Positions 25,847 through 35,370 of a DNA stretch of 64,000 bases are shown here, piece after piece. A program made the position numbers and the translations under genes. Every line of letters starts with the position of its first letter. Position 1 is the stretch's first letter. Origin of the DNA: Streptomyces sp. SID12501. Lineage in GTDB: Bacteria; Actinomycetota; Actinomycetes; Streptomycetales; Streptomycetaceae. The notes beneath the pieces are model-generated. The model saw only the letters and a list, made by a program, of their open reading frames with translations. It ran no database searches and was not told where the DNA came from. The stretch covers positions 168,154-232,153 of the forward strand of contig NZ_JAAGLU010000014.1 in assembly GCF_010550245.1 (NCBI RefSeq), given 5' to 3'.

Positions 25847-26326
25847 ATGAGCATCTGGTGGTCACTCCATCTTCGGCGTGAGGCCGCGAGCGTTCCGCTC
25901 GCCCGGCGCCTGCTGCTGGGCACCATGGAGACGGCGGGTGTCGACCCGGACATCTGTTTCGACCTCTCCGTCGCGCTCAGCGAGGCCTGTGCGAACGCCG
26001 TCGAGCACGGCGGGGACACCGGGCACGGCGACGACTCCCGCGGGGCCTATCGCGTCACCGCGTACCTCGACGGGGAGAAGTGCCGCATCGAGGTCACCGA
26101 CTCGGGGCCCGGTTTCCCGGCGAGCCCGGCGGCCCCGGAGGCTCCACGCCGACCGGCGCCCATGGCCGCCGTCTCGTACGACGCGGAGAGCGGCCGGGGT
26201 CTGTCGCTGATCGAGGAACTCGCCGATCACGTCACCATCGGCAACAAGCCGGGCCGGGGTGGTGCGGTGGTCAGCTTCGACAAGATCCTCAAGTGGCAGA
26301 AGGGCGCGCCGCTGATGGCGGTGTGA
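25847..26326 (+). CDS. Anti-sigma-like ATP-binding protein (HATPase_c, RsbW type)
   Basis: 159 residues. The GHKL ATPase boxes are present: N-box ALSEACANAVEHG, G1-box VTDSGPGFP and G2-box GRGLSLIEELAD. There is no histidine-kinase phosphoacceptor domain, so it belongs to the stand-alone RsbW/SpoIIAB-like ATPases abundant in Streptomyces, which regulate sigma factors or anti-anti-sigma proteins. The ATG at 25847 follows a GGAGG-like tract. The upstream gap has a dyad around CCGCCACTGGCGG (25790-25805) that could be an operator. Confidence 0.88.
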   Translation: MSIWWSLHLRREAASVPLARRLLLGTMETAGVDPDICFDLSVALSEACANAVEHGGDTGHGDDSRGAYRVTAYLDGEKCRIEVTDSGPGFPASPAAPEAPRRPAPMAAVSYDAESGRGLSLIEELADHVTIGNKPGRGGAVVSFDKILKWQKGAPLMAV

Positions 26327-26461
26327 CAGCACCGGGAGCGGTCGGTCCGCAGCGGTGACCCGTGCGTCACGATGGCGCCGACTTCAGGTTTCTCAAGCTT
26401 CACAGGCGGCTCTCAGTCCACACCCATGTTCCTGACGGACCCCGTCCCTAATTTTCTGGTC

Positions 26462-27403
26462 ATGACGGGAAACCACAAGGACACATCGATCAGCCGGCGC
26501 CGCGCTCTCGCGGTGACCGGAGGCACGGTCGCCGCCGGCGGGCTCGTGGTCGCGGGCTACCAGTCGGCCTTCGCCGACGAGGCGACGAGCACCGCCACCG
26601 CCGACGCCACGGCGTCCGCCACGGCGAGCGAGAGCAGCGGCGCCTGCGTGCTCATGTCGAGCGTGACCGAGGGGCCGTACTACCTGGACAACGCACTGGT
26701 GAGAAAGGACATCACCGAGGGCAAGTCCGGTGTCCCGCTGACCCTGCGCATCACCGTCCAGGACACCACCGAGTCCTGCGCCCCGGTCGCCGGCGCGGCC
26801 GTGGAGATCTGGCACTGCGACGCCTGGGGCTACTACTCCGGCTACACCACCGCCAACCCCGGCGGCTCGGCCCCCGCCGAGAGCGAGGACGGCTCCACGG
26901 CCAACGACAACACGTACCTGCGCGGCTACCAGGTCGCCAACGCCAACGGGGTCGTCAAGTTCGAGACGATCTTCCCCGGCTGGTACACCCCGCGCACCTG
27001 CCACATCCACCTCAAGGTCCACACCGGCGGCCAGAAGGAGGACGGCACCTACGAGGGCGGCACGGTCAACTACACCGGCCAGCTGTTCTTCCCCGACGAC
27101 GCGGCCGAGGGCATCTTCGCCCTGGAGCCCTACTCGAAGCACTCCGGCAGCTACACCACCCTCGACAACGACATGGTGTACGACGGCGGCGGCTCCTCCA
27201 GCGGTCTGCTCACCCTGAAGCCGGTCCACAAGAAGGACGTCTCCAAGGGCTACAAGGGCTTCATCACCCTGGGTATCGACCCGGACGCCGAGAACACCGG
27301 CGCGGGCAGCGGCGGCGGAGGCGGCGGTACGCCCCCGAGCGGTGAGCCGCCGACGGACGCACCGACCGACAGCGCCTCCCCATCCGCCTCGGCTTCCTCG
27401 TAG
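26462..27403 (+). CDS. Tat-exported intradiol ring-cleavage dioxygenase
   Basis: 313 residues from ATG 26462. A twin-arginine signal SRRRALAVTGGTVAAGG is followed by a Thr/Ala-rich spacer. The dioxygenase domain has the family ligands: Tyr in TEGPYYLD, Tyr in YLRGYQVAN, and His-x-His in TCHIHLKV, which bind non-heme Fe(III). A Gly/Pro/Ser/Thr-rich C-terminal tail of ~35 residues follows. Secreted members in Streptomyces cleave catechols and lignin-derived aromatics outside the cell. Twelve bases later the CitG-like gene starts on the same strand. Confidence 0.9.
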   Translation: MTGNHKDTSISRRRALAVTGGTVAAGGLVVAGYQSAFADEATSTATADATASATASESSGACVLMSSVTEGPYYLDNALVRKDITEGKSGVPLTLRITVQDTTESCAPVAGAAVEIWHCDAWGYYSGYTTANPGGSAPAESEDGSTANDNTYLRGYQVANANGVVKFETIFPGWYTPRTCHIHLKVHTGGQKEDGTYEGGTVNYTGQLFFPDDAAEGIFALEPYSKHSGSYTTLDNDMVYDGGGSSSGLLTLKPVHKKDVSKGYKGFITLGIDPDAENTGAGSGGGGGGTPPSGEPPTDAPTDSASPSASASS

Positions 27404-27412
27404 GCTGCGGCC

Positions 27413-28246
27413 ATGAGCAGCCGTGAGGACGAGGCGCTGGCGCTGGCCGCCGTGGACGCGCTGACCGGGCAGCTGGCCCTGGCTCCCAAGCCGGGCCTGC
27501 CCGACCCGCGCGATCTCGACGCCCGCACCACGCGCAAGGACCAACTTGCCCTGCGCTGGTCGGCCAAGGCGCTCGCGCCCGGCCTCGCGGCGATGGCCGC
27601 GGCGGCGCGCCGCGCCGGCGAACCGACACCCGGTCTCCGTACGGAACTCGGCGCGATCGGCCGGTCCACCGAGCACTCGGTGGAGCTCGCGGGCGGCGGC
27701 CACCGGGGCGCCCTGTGGGCGCTCGGCCTGCTGGTCGCGGCAGCCGCCCTGGACCCCCGGGCCAAGGCACTCGACGTCGCCGCGGCCGCCAAGCGCATCG
27801 CCTCCCACCCCGACAAGCGCGCCCCGCGCAAAGCCTCCCGGGGCTCCTCGGTGTCGGCGAAGTACGGCGCGGCAGGCGCCCGTGGCGAGGCGAGGGCCGG
27901 ATTCCCGCACGTACGGCGCGCGTTGGAGGCCCTGGGCACCGCCCGCTCGACCGGGGCGACGGAGGCGGAGGCCCGTCTCGATGCCCTTGTGACCGTCATG
28001 TCGACGCTCCAGGACACCGAGTTGCTGTACACGGCGGGCCCGCTCGGCCTGCGCCACGTCCAGGCGGGCGCCCGCGGAATCCTGGAGGCGGGCGGCACGT
28101 CCACGGAGGCGGGCGCCGCGGCGCTGACCGCCTTCGACGAGGACCTCCACACGCGCGCGTGGAGCCCCCGGGGCAGCGCGGGCCTCTTCGCGGGGGCTCT
28201 GTTCCTCGACTCCCTGCCGGTCAGCTCACTGACACGGGCTGCCTGA
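27413..28246 (+). CDS. CitG/MdcB-like triphosphoribosyl-dephospho-CoA synthase
   Basis: 277 residues. The family signature appears as GHRGALWALGLLVAAA and KYGAAGARGEARAGFPHV. CitG/MdcB proteins make the prosthetic-group precursor of citrate lyase or malonate decarboxylase. No lyase or decarboxylase genes are nearby, so the substrate here is uncertain. A basic loop (HPDKRAPRKASRG) is unusual. The 3' end converges on and overlaps the MFS gene by 26 bp. Confidence 0.8.
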   Translation: MSSREDEALALAAVDALTGQLALAPKPGLPDPRDLDARTTRKDQLALRWSAKALAPGLAAMAAAARRAGEPTPGLRTELGAIGRSTEHSVELAGGGHRGALWALGLLVAAAALDPRAKALDVAAAAKRIASHPDKRAPRKASRGSSVSAKYGAAGARGEARAGFPHVRRALEALGTARSTGATEAEARLDALVTVMSTLQDTELLYTAGPLGLRHVQAGARGILEAGGTSTEAGAAALTAFDEDLHTRAWSPRGSAGLFAGALFLDSLPVSSLTRAA

Positions 28247-29453
28247 CACCCGCGCCCGCCGGGCCGGCGGTGGCCGCCTTCCGGGCCGCCGGCCCCATCG
28301 CGTACGACGCCACCAGCGTGACCCCGCCCAGCAGCAGCCAACCCGGGGTCCCCCAGCCCACCAGCAGCGTGGTGAGGACGAGGGGCCCCGCGGTACGGGC
28401 CACGGTGACGCCGGTGCCGAAGAAGCCCTGGTACTCGCCGACCCGGTCGGCCGTGGCCAGCTCGAACGACAGCTGCCAGGACCCCGCCGACTGCCCCATC
28501 TCGGCGACGACCTGAAGCGCCGCGCCGACCACCAGGACACCGACGGCCACCCAGGGGCTCAGCCCCGCCGACAGGGCGAACACCGCGCACGCCGCGAGCA
28601 TGACCCACCCGGACCGTCGTACCGCGCGCGTGGCCGACGCGAGCCCCGACACCCCGCGCGCCATCCACACCTGGAACACCATCACGGCCCCGGTGTTGAG
28701 CACGAACAGCGCGGAGACGACCCAGGCCGGAGCGTCGGTCCGCTCGGTGATCCACAGCGGGATACCGAGGCTGAGCAACGGCATGCGCAGCAGCAGCACG
28801 GTGTTGAGCAGCGTCACGACGACGTAAGGCCGGTCGCGCAGCACACCGAGCCCCCGCGACTTCGTCACGGCGACGGGCGCCACCGACGGCAGCCGCAGCA
28901 GCAGCCCCGCGCACACCAGGAAACTCGCCGCGTCCAGCGCGAACACCCCGAGGTACGCGGCCCGGGTCCCGGCGTTCAGCGCGAGGCCGCCGAGTCCCGC
29001 GCCCACTGCCAGACCGGCGTTGAGCGTGGACTGGAGGTGCGCGAGCAGCCGCGTGCGGTCCCCGGCGGTCACCAGCCCGGCGAGCAGCGCCTGCCGGGCC
29101 GCCGCGAGCCCCGACTGCGCGGACGCGTAGGCACAGGCCGCGATCACGAACGGCACGAACCCCCGCACGACGAGGAAGGACGCCACCGCGGCCCCCGTGG
29201 CGAGCGCCAGCAGTACGGCGGTCCCGCGCGCCCCGCGCCGGTCTGCGAGCCGCCCGAGCGGCACCCCGACCAGCGAACCGACCGCCCAGGCGAGCGTCAG
29301 CCCGAGCCCCACGCGCGCGGGGGCGAGCCCGACGACGTGGGTGAAGTAGAGGGCGGAGGTGACGTAGTACGCCCCGTCGCCGACCGAGTTGGTCAGCTGG
29401 GCCAGGGCGAGGACGCGCTGCGGGCCTGCGGGCGGGACGAGGGAGTTGGTCAT
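28221..29453 (-). CDS. MFS transporter
   Basis: 410 residues with about twelve hydrophobic segments and the motif A loop GRLADRRGARG between the second and third. Probably a drug/metabolite exporter of the DHA type; the substrate is unknown. The gene lies downstream of the MocR regulator on the same strand (113-bp gap), suggesting control by it. Confidence 0.87.
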   Translation of the reverse strand: MTNSLVPPAGPQRVLALAQLTNSVGDGAYYVTSALYFTHVVGLAPARVGLGLTLAWAVGSLVGVPLGRLADRRGARGTAVLLALATGAAVASFLVVRGFVPFVIAACAYASAQSGLAAARQALLAGLVTAGDRTRLLAHLQSTLNAGLAVGAGLGGLALNAGTRAAYLGVFALDAASFLVCAGLLLRLPSVAPVAVTKSRGLGVLRDRPYVVVTLLNTVLLLRMPLLSLGIPLWITERTDAPAWVVSALFVLNTGAVMVFQVWMARGVSGLASATRAVRRSGWVMLAACAVFALSAGLSPWVAVGVLVVGAALQVVAEMGQSAGSWQLSFELATADRVGEYQGFFGTGVTVARTAGPLVLTTLLVGWGTPGWLLLGGVTLVASYAMGPAARKAATAGPAGAGVRQPVSVS

Positions 29454-29566
29454 ACAGACGACGTTAGAAGCACGGTGGACCGATGGGCAGGCCCAATAGT
29501 TCCGCTCTTTCATGACCCAATTTCACTCCCGGCGTGACTCCCGGTCCAACTCCCGGCAGACCGTAA

Positions 29567-30964
29567 TCAGCCGCCCTCCAGAACCCGCCCGAGCACCTCC
29601 AGCGCCTCCGGATACACCCGCTCCCGGGGCGTCCCGTACCCCACGACCAGCCCCTGCGCCCGACGCTCCGCCGCCGTCCCCTCGCCCAGCGCGTGCCAGT
29701 GCTCCCCGAGATGCCCGACCGCGAGCCCGGCCTCCTCGGCCCGTGCCAGGACCGCCGCCTCGTCGGCCACCTCCACCAGGGCGTGCAGCCCGGCCGCGAT
29801 CCCGCGCACGTTCCGACGGGCGCCCAGCAGCTCGACGAGCCGGTCCCGGCGACGCCGGTAGCGCAGGCGGCACGCGCGCACGTGCCGGTCGTACGCGTGG
29901 CTGGTGATCAGTTCGGCGAGGGCCAGCTGGCCGATGGTCTCGGTGTGGAAATCACTGTGCAGCTTGGCGTCGGCGACCGCGTCGACGAGGTGGGGCGGCA
30001 GCACCATCCAGCCGAGGCGCAGGGCGGGCCCGAGCGTCTTGGAGGCGGTGCCGATGTAGGCGACCTGCCCCGGAGCCATGCCCTGAAGGGCCCCGACGGG
30101 CTGTCTGTCGTAACGGAACTCCCCGTCGTAGTCGTCCTCGACGATCAGCCCGTCACGCGCGCGTGCCCAGTCGGTGAGCGCCCGGCGCCGCTCCGGGTGC
30201 AGGGTGACGCCGGTCGGGTACTGATGGGCGGGCGTGACGACGACCGCGGCGACCTCGTGCCGGGCGGCCAGCTCCTCGACGCGGGCGCCGCGTTCGTCGA
30301 CGCCCACCGGTACGACCCGTCCGCCGGCCCGCCGTACGACCTCACGGTGGAAGGGCAGCCCCGGGTCCTCCATGGCGATCGTGGCGCCGTCCAGCACGCG
30401 CGTGAGGAGCGCGAGCCCCTGCACGTACCCGGAGGTGATCACGATCCGCTCGGGCGGCGCGAGTACCCCGCGGGCCCGCCCCAGGTAGCCCGACAGCGCC
30501 GTCCGCAGCTCGATCCGGCCGCGCGGATCGCCGTAGTCGTACGCGAGGGAGGGCGCCGTCGCGATGGCCCGGCGCAGCGCCCGCAGCCAGGCGTCCGCCG
30601 GGAACGTCCCCACGTCCGGACTCCCGGGCCGCAGATCGAACCGGGGCACACGCGCGTGTACGTGTGCCTCCGGCGGTCCGGCGTCCGCGGAGGGCAGCGC
30701 GGCCACCTGCGTACCGGCGCCCTGCCGAGCGCTGAGGTACCCCTCGGCGACCAGTTGGTCGTAGGCGGCCTTCACGGTCCCCCGCGAGACCCCCAACTCG
30801 TCAGCGAGCCGCCGAGTGGCGGGCAGCAAGACCCCGGGCGCGAGCCGCCCGCCCCGAACGGCATCCCGCAGGGCACGCTCGAGCCCGCCACGGCGCCCTT
30901 CACCGACGGCGAACTCAAGATGCAGGTCCACGCCGACATGGCCAGGGGCGCGGGGCTGTGACAT
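29567..30964 (-). CDS. MocR/PdxR-type regulator (GntR HTH plus aminotransferase domain)
   Basis: 465 residues from the ATG at 30962-30964. The N-terminal winged helix reads RRLADELGVSRGTVKAAYDQ with EGYLSARQGAGTQV. The C-terminal part is a fold-type I PLP-dependent aminotransferase module with DDYDGEFRYDR and the PLP Lys in GTASKTLGPALRLGW. MocR proteins sense PLP or amino-acid derivatives and regulate vitamin B6, GABA or transport genes. Here the MFS gene directly downstream is the obvious candidate target. Confidence 0.9.
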   Translation of the reverse strand: MSQPRAPGHVGVDLHLEFAVGEGRRGGLERALRDAVRGGRLAPGVLLPATRRLADELGVSRGTVKAAYDQLVAEGYLSARQGAGTQVAALPSADAGPPEAHVHARVPRFDLRPGSPDVGTFPADAWLRALRRAIATAPSLAYDYGDPRGRIELRTALSGYLGRARGVLAPPERIVITSGYVQGLALLTRVLDGATIAMEDPGLPFHREVVRRAGGRVVPVGVDERGARVEELAARHEVAAVVVTPAHQYPTGVTLHPERRRALTDWARARDGLIVEDDYDGEFRYDRQPVGALQGMAPGQVAYIGTASKTLGPALRLGWMVLPPHLVDAVADAKLHSDFHTETIGQLALAELITSHAYDRHVRACRLRYRRRRDRLVELLGARRNVRGIAAGLHALVEVADEAAVLARAEEAGLAVGHLGEHWHALGEGTAAERRAQGLVVGYGTPRERVYPEALEVLGRVLEGG

Positions 30965-31017
30965 TTGCGGCTCCGCCGCGTGGGCGCGACCAGACACGAA
31001 TCACCCGCAGACGAAAC

Positions 31018-32490
31018 TCAACCCTTGAGACGTGCCATCCACGCCTCGACTTCATCCGAGCGCCGAGGAAGCCCAGCCGAAAGGTTCCGGTTCCCACTGT
31101 CGGTCACCAGAATGTCGTCCTCGATCCGCACCCCAATACCCCGATACTCCTCAGGCACGGTCAGATCATCAGCCTGGAAGTACAGCCCGGGCTCAACGGT
31201 CAGCACCATCCCCGGCTCCAACGTCCCGTCGACATACGACTCGACCCGCGCCGCAGCGCAGTCGTGAACGTCCATGCCGAGCATGTGCCCGGTGCCGTGC
31301 AGCGTCCACCTCCGCTGCAACCCCAGCTCCAGCACCCGCTCCACGGGCCCCTCGACAAGCCCCCACTCCACGATCCGCTCGGCCAGCACCCGCTGTGCCG
31401 CGTCGTGGAAGTCCCGGTACTTGCCCCCGGGCCGCACGGCCGCGATCCCGGCCTCCTGGGAGTCGTACACCGCGTCGTAGATCTTCTTCTGGATCTCGGT
31501 GTACGTGCCGTTGATCGGCAGCGTCCGGGTGACGTCGGCCGTGTAGTACGTGTGCGTCTCGACGCCCGCGTCCAGCAGCAGCAGCTCTCCGGAGCGCACG
31601 GCCCCGTCGTTGCGCACCCAGTGCAGCGTGCAGGCGTGCGGGCCGGCCGCGCAGATGGAGCCGTAGCCGACGTCGTTGCCCTCGACCCGCGCGCGGAGGA
31701 AGAAGGTCCCTTCGATGTAGCGCTCGGAGGTCGCCTCGGCCTTGTCGAGGACCTTCACCACGTCCTCGAACCCGCGCACCGTCGAGTCGACGGCCTTCTG
31801 CAGCTCACCGATCTCGAACTCGTCCTTGACCAGCCGCGCTTCCGACAGGAAGACCCGCAGTTCGGCGTCGCGCTCGGCGGTGACCTTGTCGGTCAGCGCG
31901 GCCTCGATACCGGCGTCGAACCCACGTACGACCCGCACCGGCCCGGTGGCCTCCGTCAGTGCGGCGGCGAGCTCGCGGACGTCCGAGGCCGGAATGCCGT
32001 ACACCTGTTCGGCCTCGGCGAGCGAGTGCCGGCGGCCGACCCACAGCTCACCCTGCCCCGAGAGCCAGAACTCACCGTTCTCGCGGTCGGAGCGCGGGAG
32101 GAGATAGATCGTCGCCCTGTGACCGTCGATGACCGGCTCCAGGACGAGAACGCCGTCCTCGGTCTGGTTGCCGGTCAGGTAGGCGTACTCGACCGACGCG
32201 CGGAAGGGGTACTCCGTGTCGTTCGAACGCGTCTTCAGATTGCCCGCGGGGATCACCAGGCGCTCGCCCGGGAAGCGCGCGGAGAGCGCGGCTCGCCGGG
32301 CGGCGGTGTGACCGGCCTGCGCGATGGGCTCCAGGCCCGTCAGCTCGGTGTCGGCCCAGCCGGACTTCATGCTCTCGGCAAGCTCGTCGGAGACGCCCGG
32401 GTACAGGCCGTTCTTCCGCTGCTTGATCGGCTCTTCGGGCTCGGTCTCAGTTTCCGGGGTCACCGGATTGAGCTCGTCCGCCACGGTCAT
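31018..32490 (-). CDS. pepP: Xaa-Pro aminopeptidase (PepP family)
   Basis: 490 residues, ATG at 32488-32490 with an AAGGAGG ribosome-binding site. An N-terminal AMP_N domain precedes the creatinase-fold catalytic domain. Metal ligands in order: Asp in LLLDAGVETHT, Asp in YTADVTRTLP, His in HGTGHMLGMDVHD, Glu in LTVEPGLYF and Glu in VRIEDDILV. It removes N-terminal residues preceding proline. The first ~25 residues are acidic and probably disordered. Confidence 0.93.
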   Translation of the reverse strand: MTVADELNPVTPETETEPEEPIKQRKNGLYPGVSDELAESMKSGWADTELTGLEPIAQAGHTAARRAALSARFPGERLVIPAGNLKTRSNDTEYPFRASVEYAYLTGNQTEDGVLVLEPVIDGHRATIYLLPRSDRENGEFWLSGQGELWVGRRHSLAEAEQVYGIPASDVRELAAALTEATGPVRVVRGFDAGIEAALTDKVTAERDAELRVFLSEARLVKDEFEIGELQKAVDSTVRGFEDVVKVLDKAEATSERYIEGTFFLRARVEGNDVGYGSICAAGPHACTLHWVRNDGAVRSGELLLLDAGVETHTYYTADVTRTLPINGTYTEIQKKIYDAVYDSQEAGIAAVRPGGKYRDFHDAAQRVLAERIVEWGLVEGPVERVLELGLQRRWTLHGTGHMLGMDVHDCAAARVESYVDGTLEPGMVLTVEPGLYFQADDLTVPEEYRGIGVRIEDDILVTDSGNRNLSAGLPRRSDEVEAWMARLKG

Positions 32491-32611
32491 CCTCCTTGAT
32501 ACGGCACTGGACCCCGTCCATCGTACGGTCGTACGGGACGGGGCCCAGGGGCGCGAGAGGCGATCCACCGGACGACCGGCCGGATGGATGTCCGGCCGGG
32601 TGTCCGGCCGC

Positions 32612-34027
32612 TCACTCGAACCGCGCCGACAGCAGTACGACGTCCTCCTGACCGTCCGACGCGTCCAGCTCGTCCGGCAGCATGCTCCGCAGGACGTGGT
32701 CCGCGATCGCGCCCGGATCGTCCCGCAGCTGCCTGGGCACGCTCGCCGCAGCCGCGTGCAGCCGCGAGAAGGCCCTGTCCACGGAGGCGCCGGTACGGTG
32801 CAGCAGCCCGTCGGTGTAGAGCAGAACCGTCTCTCCCGGCTCGGTACGGAACTCCACGCTGGGCGCCTCCCAGCAGGCGAGCATCCCGAGCGGCGCCGAC
32901 ACGGTGGTCTCCACGAACTCCGTGCGCCGCTCGCCGATCACCAGCGGCGGGCAGTGCCCGGCACCGGCCAGCGTGATCTTGCGCAGCGCGGGCTCGCAGT
33001 ACGCGAACAGGGCGGTGGCGCAGCGGGCGGGCTCGGTGAGCCGCAGCAGCAGCTCCAGGTCGGAGAGGACCGCCACCGGGTCCTCGCCCTCCATCACCGC
33101 GTACGCGCGCAGGGAGGCCCGCAGCCGGCCCATCGCGGCGATCGCACTGGGCCCGGAGCCGGTCACCGCGCCCACGGCCAGGCCGAGGGCCGCGTCCGGG
33201 AGCGGCAGCGCGTCGTACCAGTCGCCGCCGCCGCGCGGGCCGGTGCGGTGCCGGGCGGCGAGCTGGACGCCGGCCGTCCGGGGCAGCCGGGCGGGCAGCA
33301 GTTCCTCGGAGATCGTCCGCACGCACGCGCGCGTGCGCTCCACTTCGACCAGCCGGGCCAGGTGCTCGGTCGCGAACCGCGTGTACAGGCCGACGAGGTG
33401 ACGCTGCCGTTCGACCGGCTCCGCGGGTTCGTCGTACAGCCAGACGGCCGCGCCGAGGCGGCCCGCGGACTCGGTGGACAGCGGGAGCGAGTAGCTCGCC
33501 CCGTAGCCGAGGCGGGCGGCCACCTCGCGGTGGCGGGGGTCGAGACCGTCCTCGGCGAGGAGGTCCGGGTGTGTGATTTCGCTCTCGCCGCCGGGCAGCC
33601 CGGCGGCCGTGTCGAGAAGCCGGCCGTACGGCATCGCGCCGCGCGGGATCGTCTCGATGTGCCCGAGGTCCGAGCGGGCAAGCCCCAGGCCAATGGTGGT
33701 GTCGGGACCCAGGCCGTCACCGGGTTCCAGAACGACGAGACCGCGCCGGGCGCCCACGAGAGCGGCTCCGGCGCGCAGCAGCTCCTGGAGTGCGTCGGCG
33801 AGTGATGCCGTGCGTGCCAGCCGTTCCGTGAGCTCGTGCAGCGTTGTGAGGTCGGACACCCAGCCGGCGAGGCGGTCCTGAAGGAGGATGCCGGGGCCGT
33901 TGGGGCAGGTCAGCGCGGGTGTGTCTGCTGGGGTGTCCGGGGATACGGGCGCGGGCGCGACAGTGTGTGCGGGCGAGGGAACCGTGGCATCGATTCCGGC
34001 CACTTTCGGGAGGTGCGGGGCGTTCAT
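32612..34027 (-). CDS. GAF-PP2C (SpoIIE/RsbU-like) phosphatase with an altered metal site
   Basis: 471 residues: a Pro/Thr-rich N-terminus, a GAF domain (~60-210), then a SpoIIE-type PP2C domain. Conserved parts are GGGDWYDALPL and LLYTDGLLHR, and the C-terminal DGQEDVVLLSARFE. Where active enzymes read GDVxGxG, this has LAVGAVTGSGPSAIAAM, so one metal-binding Asp is Ala. It may be a weak phosphatase or a sensor that only binds partners. RsbU-like proteins dephosphorylate anti-anti-sigma factors; two stand-alone HATPase proteins elsewhere in the window could be related partners. Confidence 0.85.
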   Translation of the reverse strand: MNAPHLPKVAGIDATVPSPAHTVAPAPVSPDTPADTPALTCPNGPGILLQDRLAGWVSDLTTLHELTERLARTASLADALQELLRAGAALVGARRGLVVLEPGDGLGPDTTIGLGLARSDLGHIETIPRGAMPYGRLLDTAAGLPGGESEITHPDLLAEDGLDPRHREVAARLGYGASYSLPLSTESAGRLGAAVWLYDEPAEPVERQRHLVGLYTRFATEHLARLVEVERTRACVRTISEELLPARLPRTAGVQLAARHRTGPRGGGDWYDALPLPDAALGLAVGAVTGSGPSAIAAMGRLRASLRAYAVMEGEDPVAVLSDLELLLRLTEPARCATALFAYCEPALRKITLAGAGHCPPLVIGERRTEFVETTVSAPLGMLACWEAPSVEFRTEPGETVLLYTDGLLHRTGASVDRAFSRLHAAAASVPRQLRDDPGAIADHVLRSMLPDELDASDGQEDVVLLSARFE

Positions 34028-34639
34028 GGCGTCCGGCCTTCCGACCGGCGCTTATTGCTCAATAGCATCGCAAACCCCCATGTGATTCTGCGCCGCTAGC
34101 AGTGTCTCCACATGTACACGCACTCGTGAGGGGATGTCCAGCATTGTCCTGCCGGGATTCCTGGTGTCCATGGGTTTGCCGGGGTCCCCTTGCGGAAAAG
34201 CGAAGTTGGCTTAAAACTGACTCGGGTAGCGGGTTATTGCGGTCGACTGGCCTGGTTCGACGGAGCGTCACAGCGGTCTTGATGGGTACGTTCTCGGTGA
34301 AGACCAGGGGTGGTTGTGGAACCTCCCGGAACCTGGCGACGGACCCGGGCGTCTTAACCATCGACGACCGTGCCCCATCCTCCCTTGGCGGAGGCGGAGA
34401 GAACACGCGGGACGGCAAAACGCCAGACTCCGCCACCCCGCGCCATGCCCATGCTTTTGATCAACGCAGTATGGACGCGGACGTAGCCAACGCTCGGCGC
34501 TCGGCGCACAACAGGGGGGCTGCCCCTTGCCTCCCACAGGTTGGGATGCGCCAGAAGGTACGCACAGTGAAGTGATCTGCACATGACGTGATGTGGCCCA
34601 CGGTGTTGCCAGGCGTGCAACGGAAAGGAACGAGCGCTC
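34028..34639. other. 612-base intergenic region upstream of the prim-pol-like gene
   Basis: No protein-like frame on either strand. The stretch is less GC-rich than its surroundings near 34200-34270 (GGCTTAAAACTGACTCGGG, GGGTTATTGCGG), which suggests promoter sequence. A small repeat GCTCGGC occurs twice near 34492. The last 60 bases form the leader of the gene at 34640. Confidence 0.4.
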
Positions 34640-35314
34640 ATGCGCGAGATCCTCGGAAGGCTCGGAAGGCGACGCAGGCTCCTGTCCCGGCGTGACGGCG
34701 GGAAGCCTGAGGTGCTCGGCGCGGCTCTGACGTTCGCGACCGGATGGCAGTGGCCCGTACTCCCGGGCGTGGCACCGGATCCACAGGGGCGCGCCCGTTG
34801 CGGCTGCCCGGATCCGGAGTGCACGGTCCCCGGTGCTCACCCGTTCGACCCCGGTCTGCTCGCGGCCACCACCGACGAGCGCATGGTGCGCTGGTGGTGG
34901 ACCAACCGGCCGACGGCCCCCATCATCCTCGCCACCGGCGGCGCGGCACCGTGCGCGGTGAGCCTGCCGGCCCTGGCCGCGGCCCGTGCCCTCGAGGCCC
35001 TGGACCGCAAGGGCATGCGCCTGGGTCCGGTCGTCGCGGCGCCCACCCGCTGGTCGCTGCTCGTGAAGCCGTACACGATGGAACAGCTGGGCGAACTGCT
35101 GTACGCGCAGGACTTCGTGCCCGGCTCCCTCCGCTTCCACAGCGAGGGCGGCTACATCGCGCTGCCCCCGTCGGAGACCGGCCAGGGCCAGATCCGCTGG
35201 GAGCGCGCACCACTGCCCGGCTCGGCCTCGCCCTGGGTGCCCGATGTCGAGGCCGTGGTGGACGCCGTGGTCGAGGCGCTCACTCGTACGGGTGTGAGCG
35301 CGCCCGAGTTGTAG
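34640..35314 (+). CDS. Prim-pol (bifunctional DNA primase/polymerase)-like protein lacking catalytic Asp residues
   Basis: 224 residues, ATG preceded by AAAGGAACG. It has the prim-pol N-domain arrangement (TFATGWQWPVLPG, then a zinc-like CGCPDPECTVPGAHP and a WWWTNRPTAPI segment). The catalytic strand that reads VVVDLD in active members (for example the element-borne copy at 44312-45217) reads CAVSLPALAAA here, and the SGGRHL motif is replaced by APTRWSLLVK. It is therefore a degenerate, probably non-catalytic prim-pol fold conserved as a streptomycete chromosomal protein. Function unknown. Confidence 0.75.
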   Translation: MREILGRLGRRRRLLSRRDGGKPEVLGAALTFATGWQWPVLPGVAPDPQGRARCGCPDPECTVPGAHPFDPGLLAATTDERMVRWWWTNRPTAPIILATGGAAPCAVSLPALAAARALEALDRKGMRLGPVVAAPTRWSLLVKPYTMEQLGELLYAQDFVPGSLRFHSEGGYIALPPSETGQGQIRWERAPLPGSASPWVPDVEAVVDAVVEALTRTGVSAPEL

Positions 35315-35370
35315 GGGTGTCGGGCGCGCGGGCAACCGGGCGCCCGTCCCCTGTCGTTATCTTCACCTCC

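Noticed and set aside
32324..33805. A 493-codon + strand frame opposite the PP2C gene.
   Set aside because: Antisense shadow of the pepP start and PP2C gene; no motif and an Arg/Gly/Gln-rich product.
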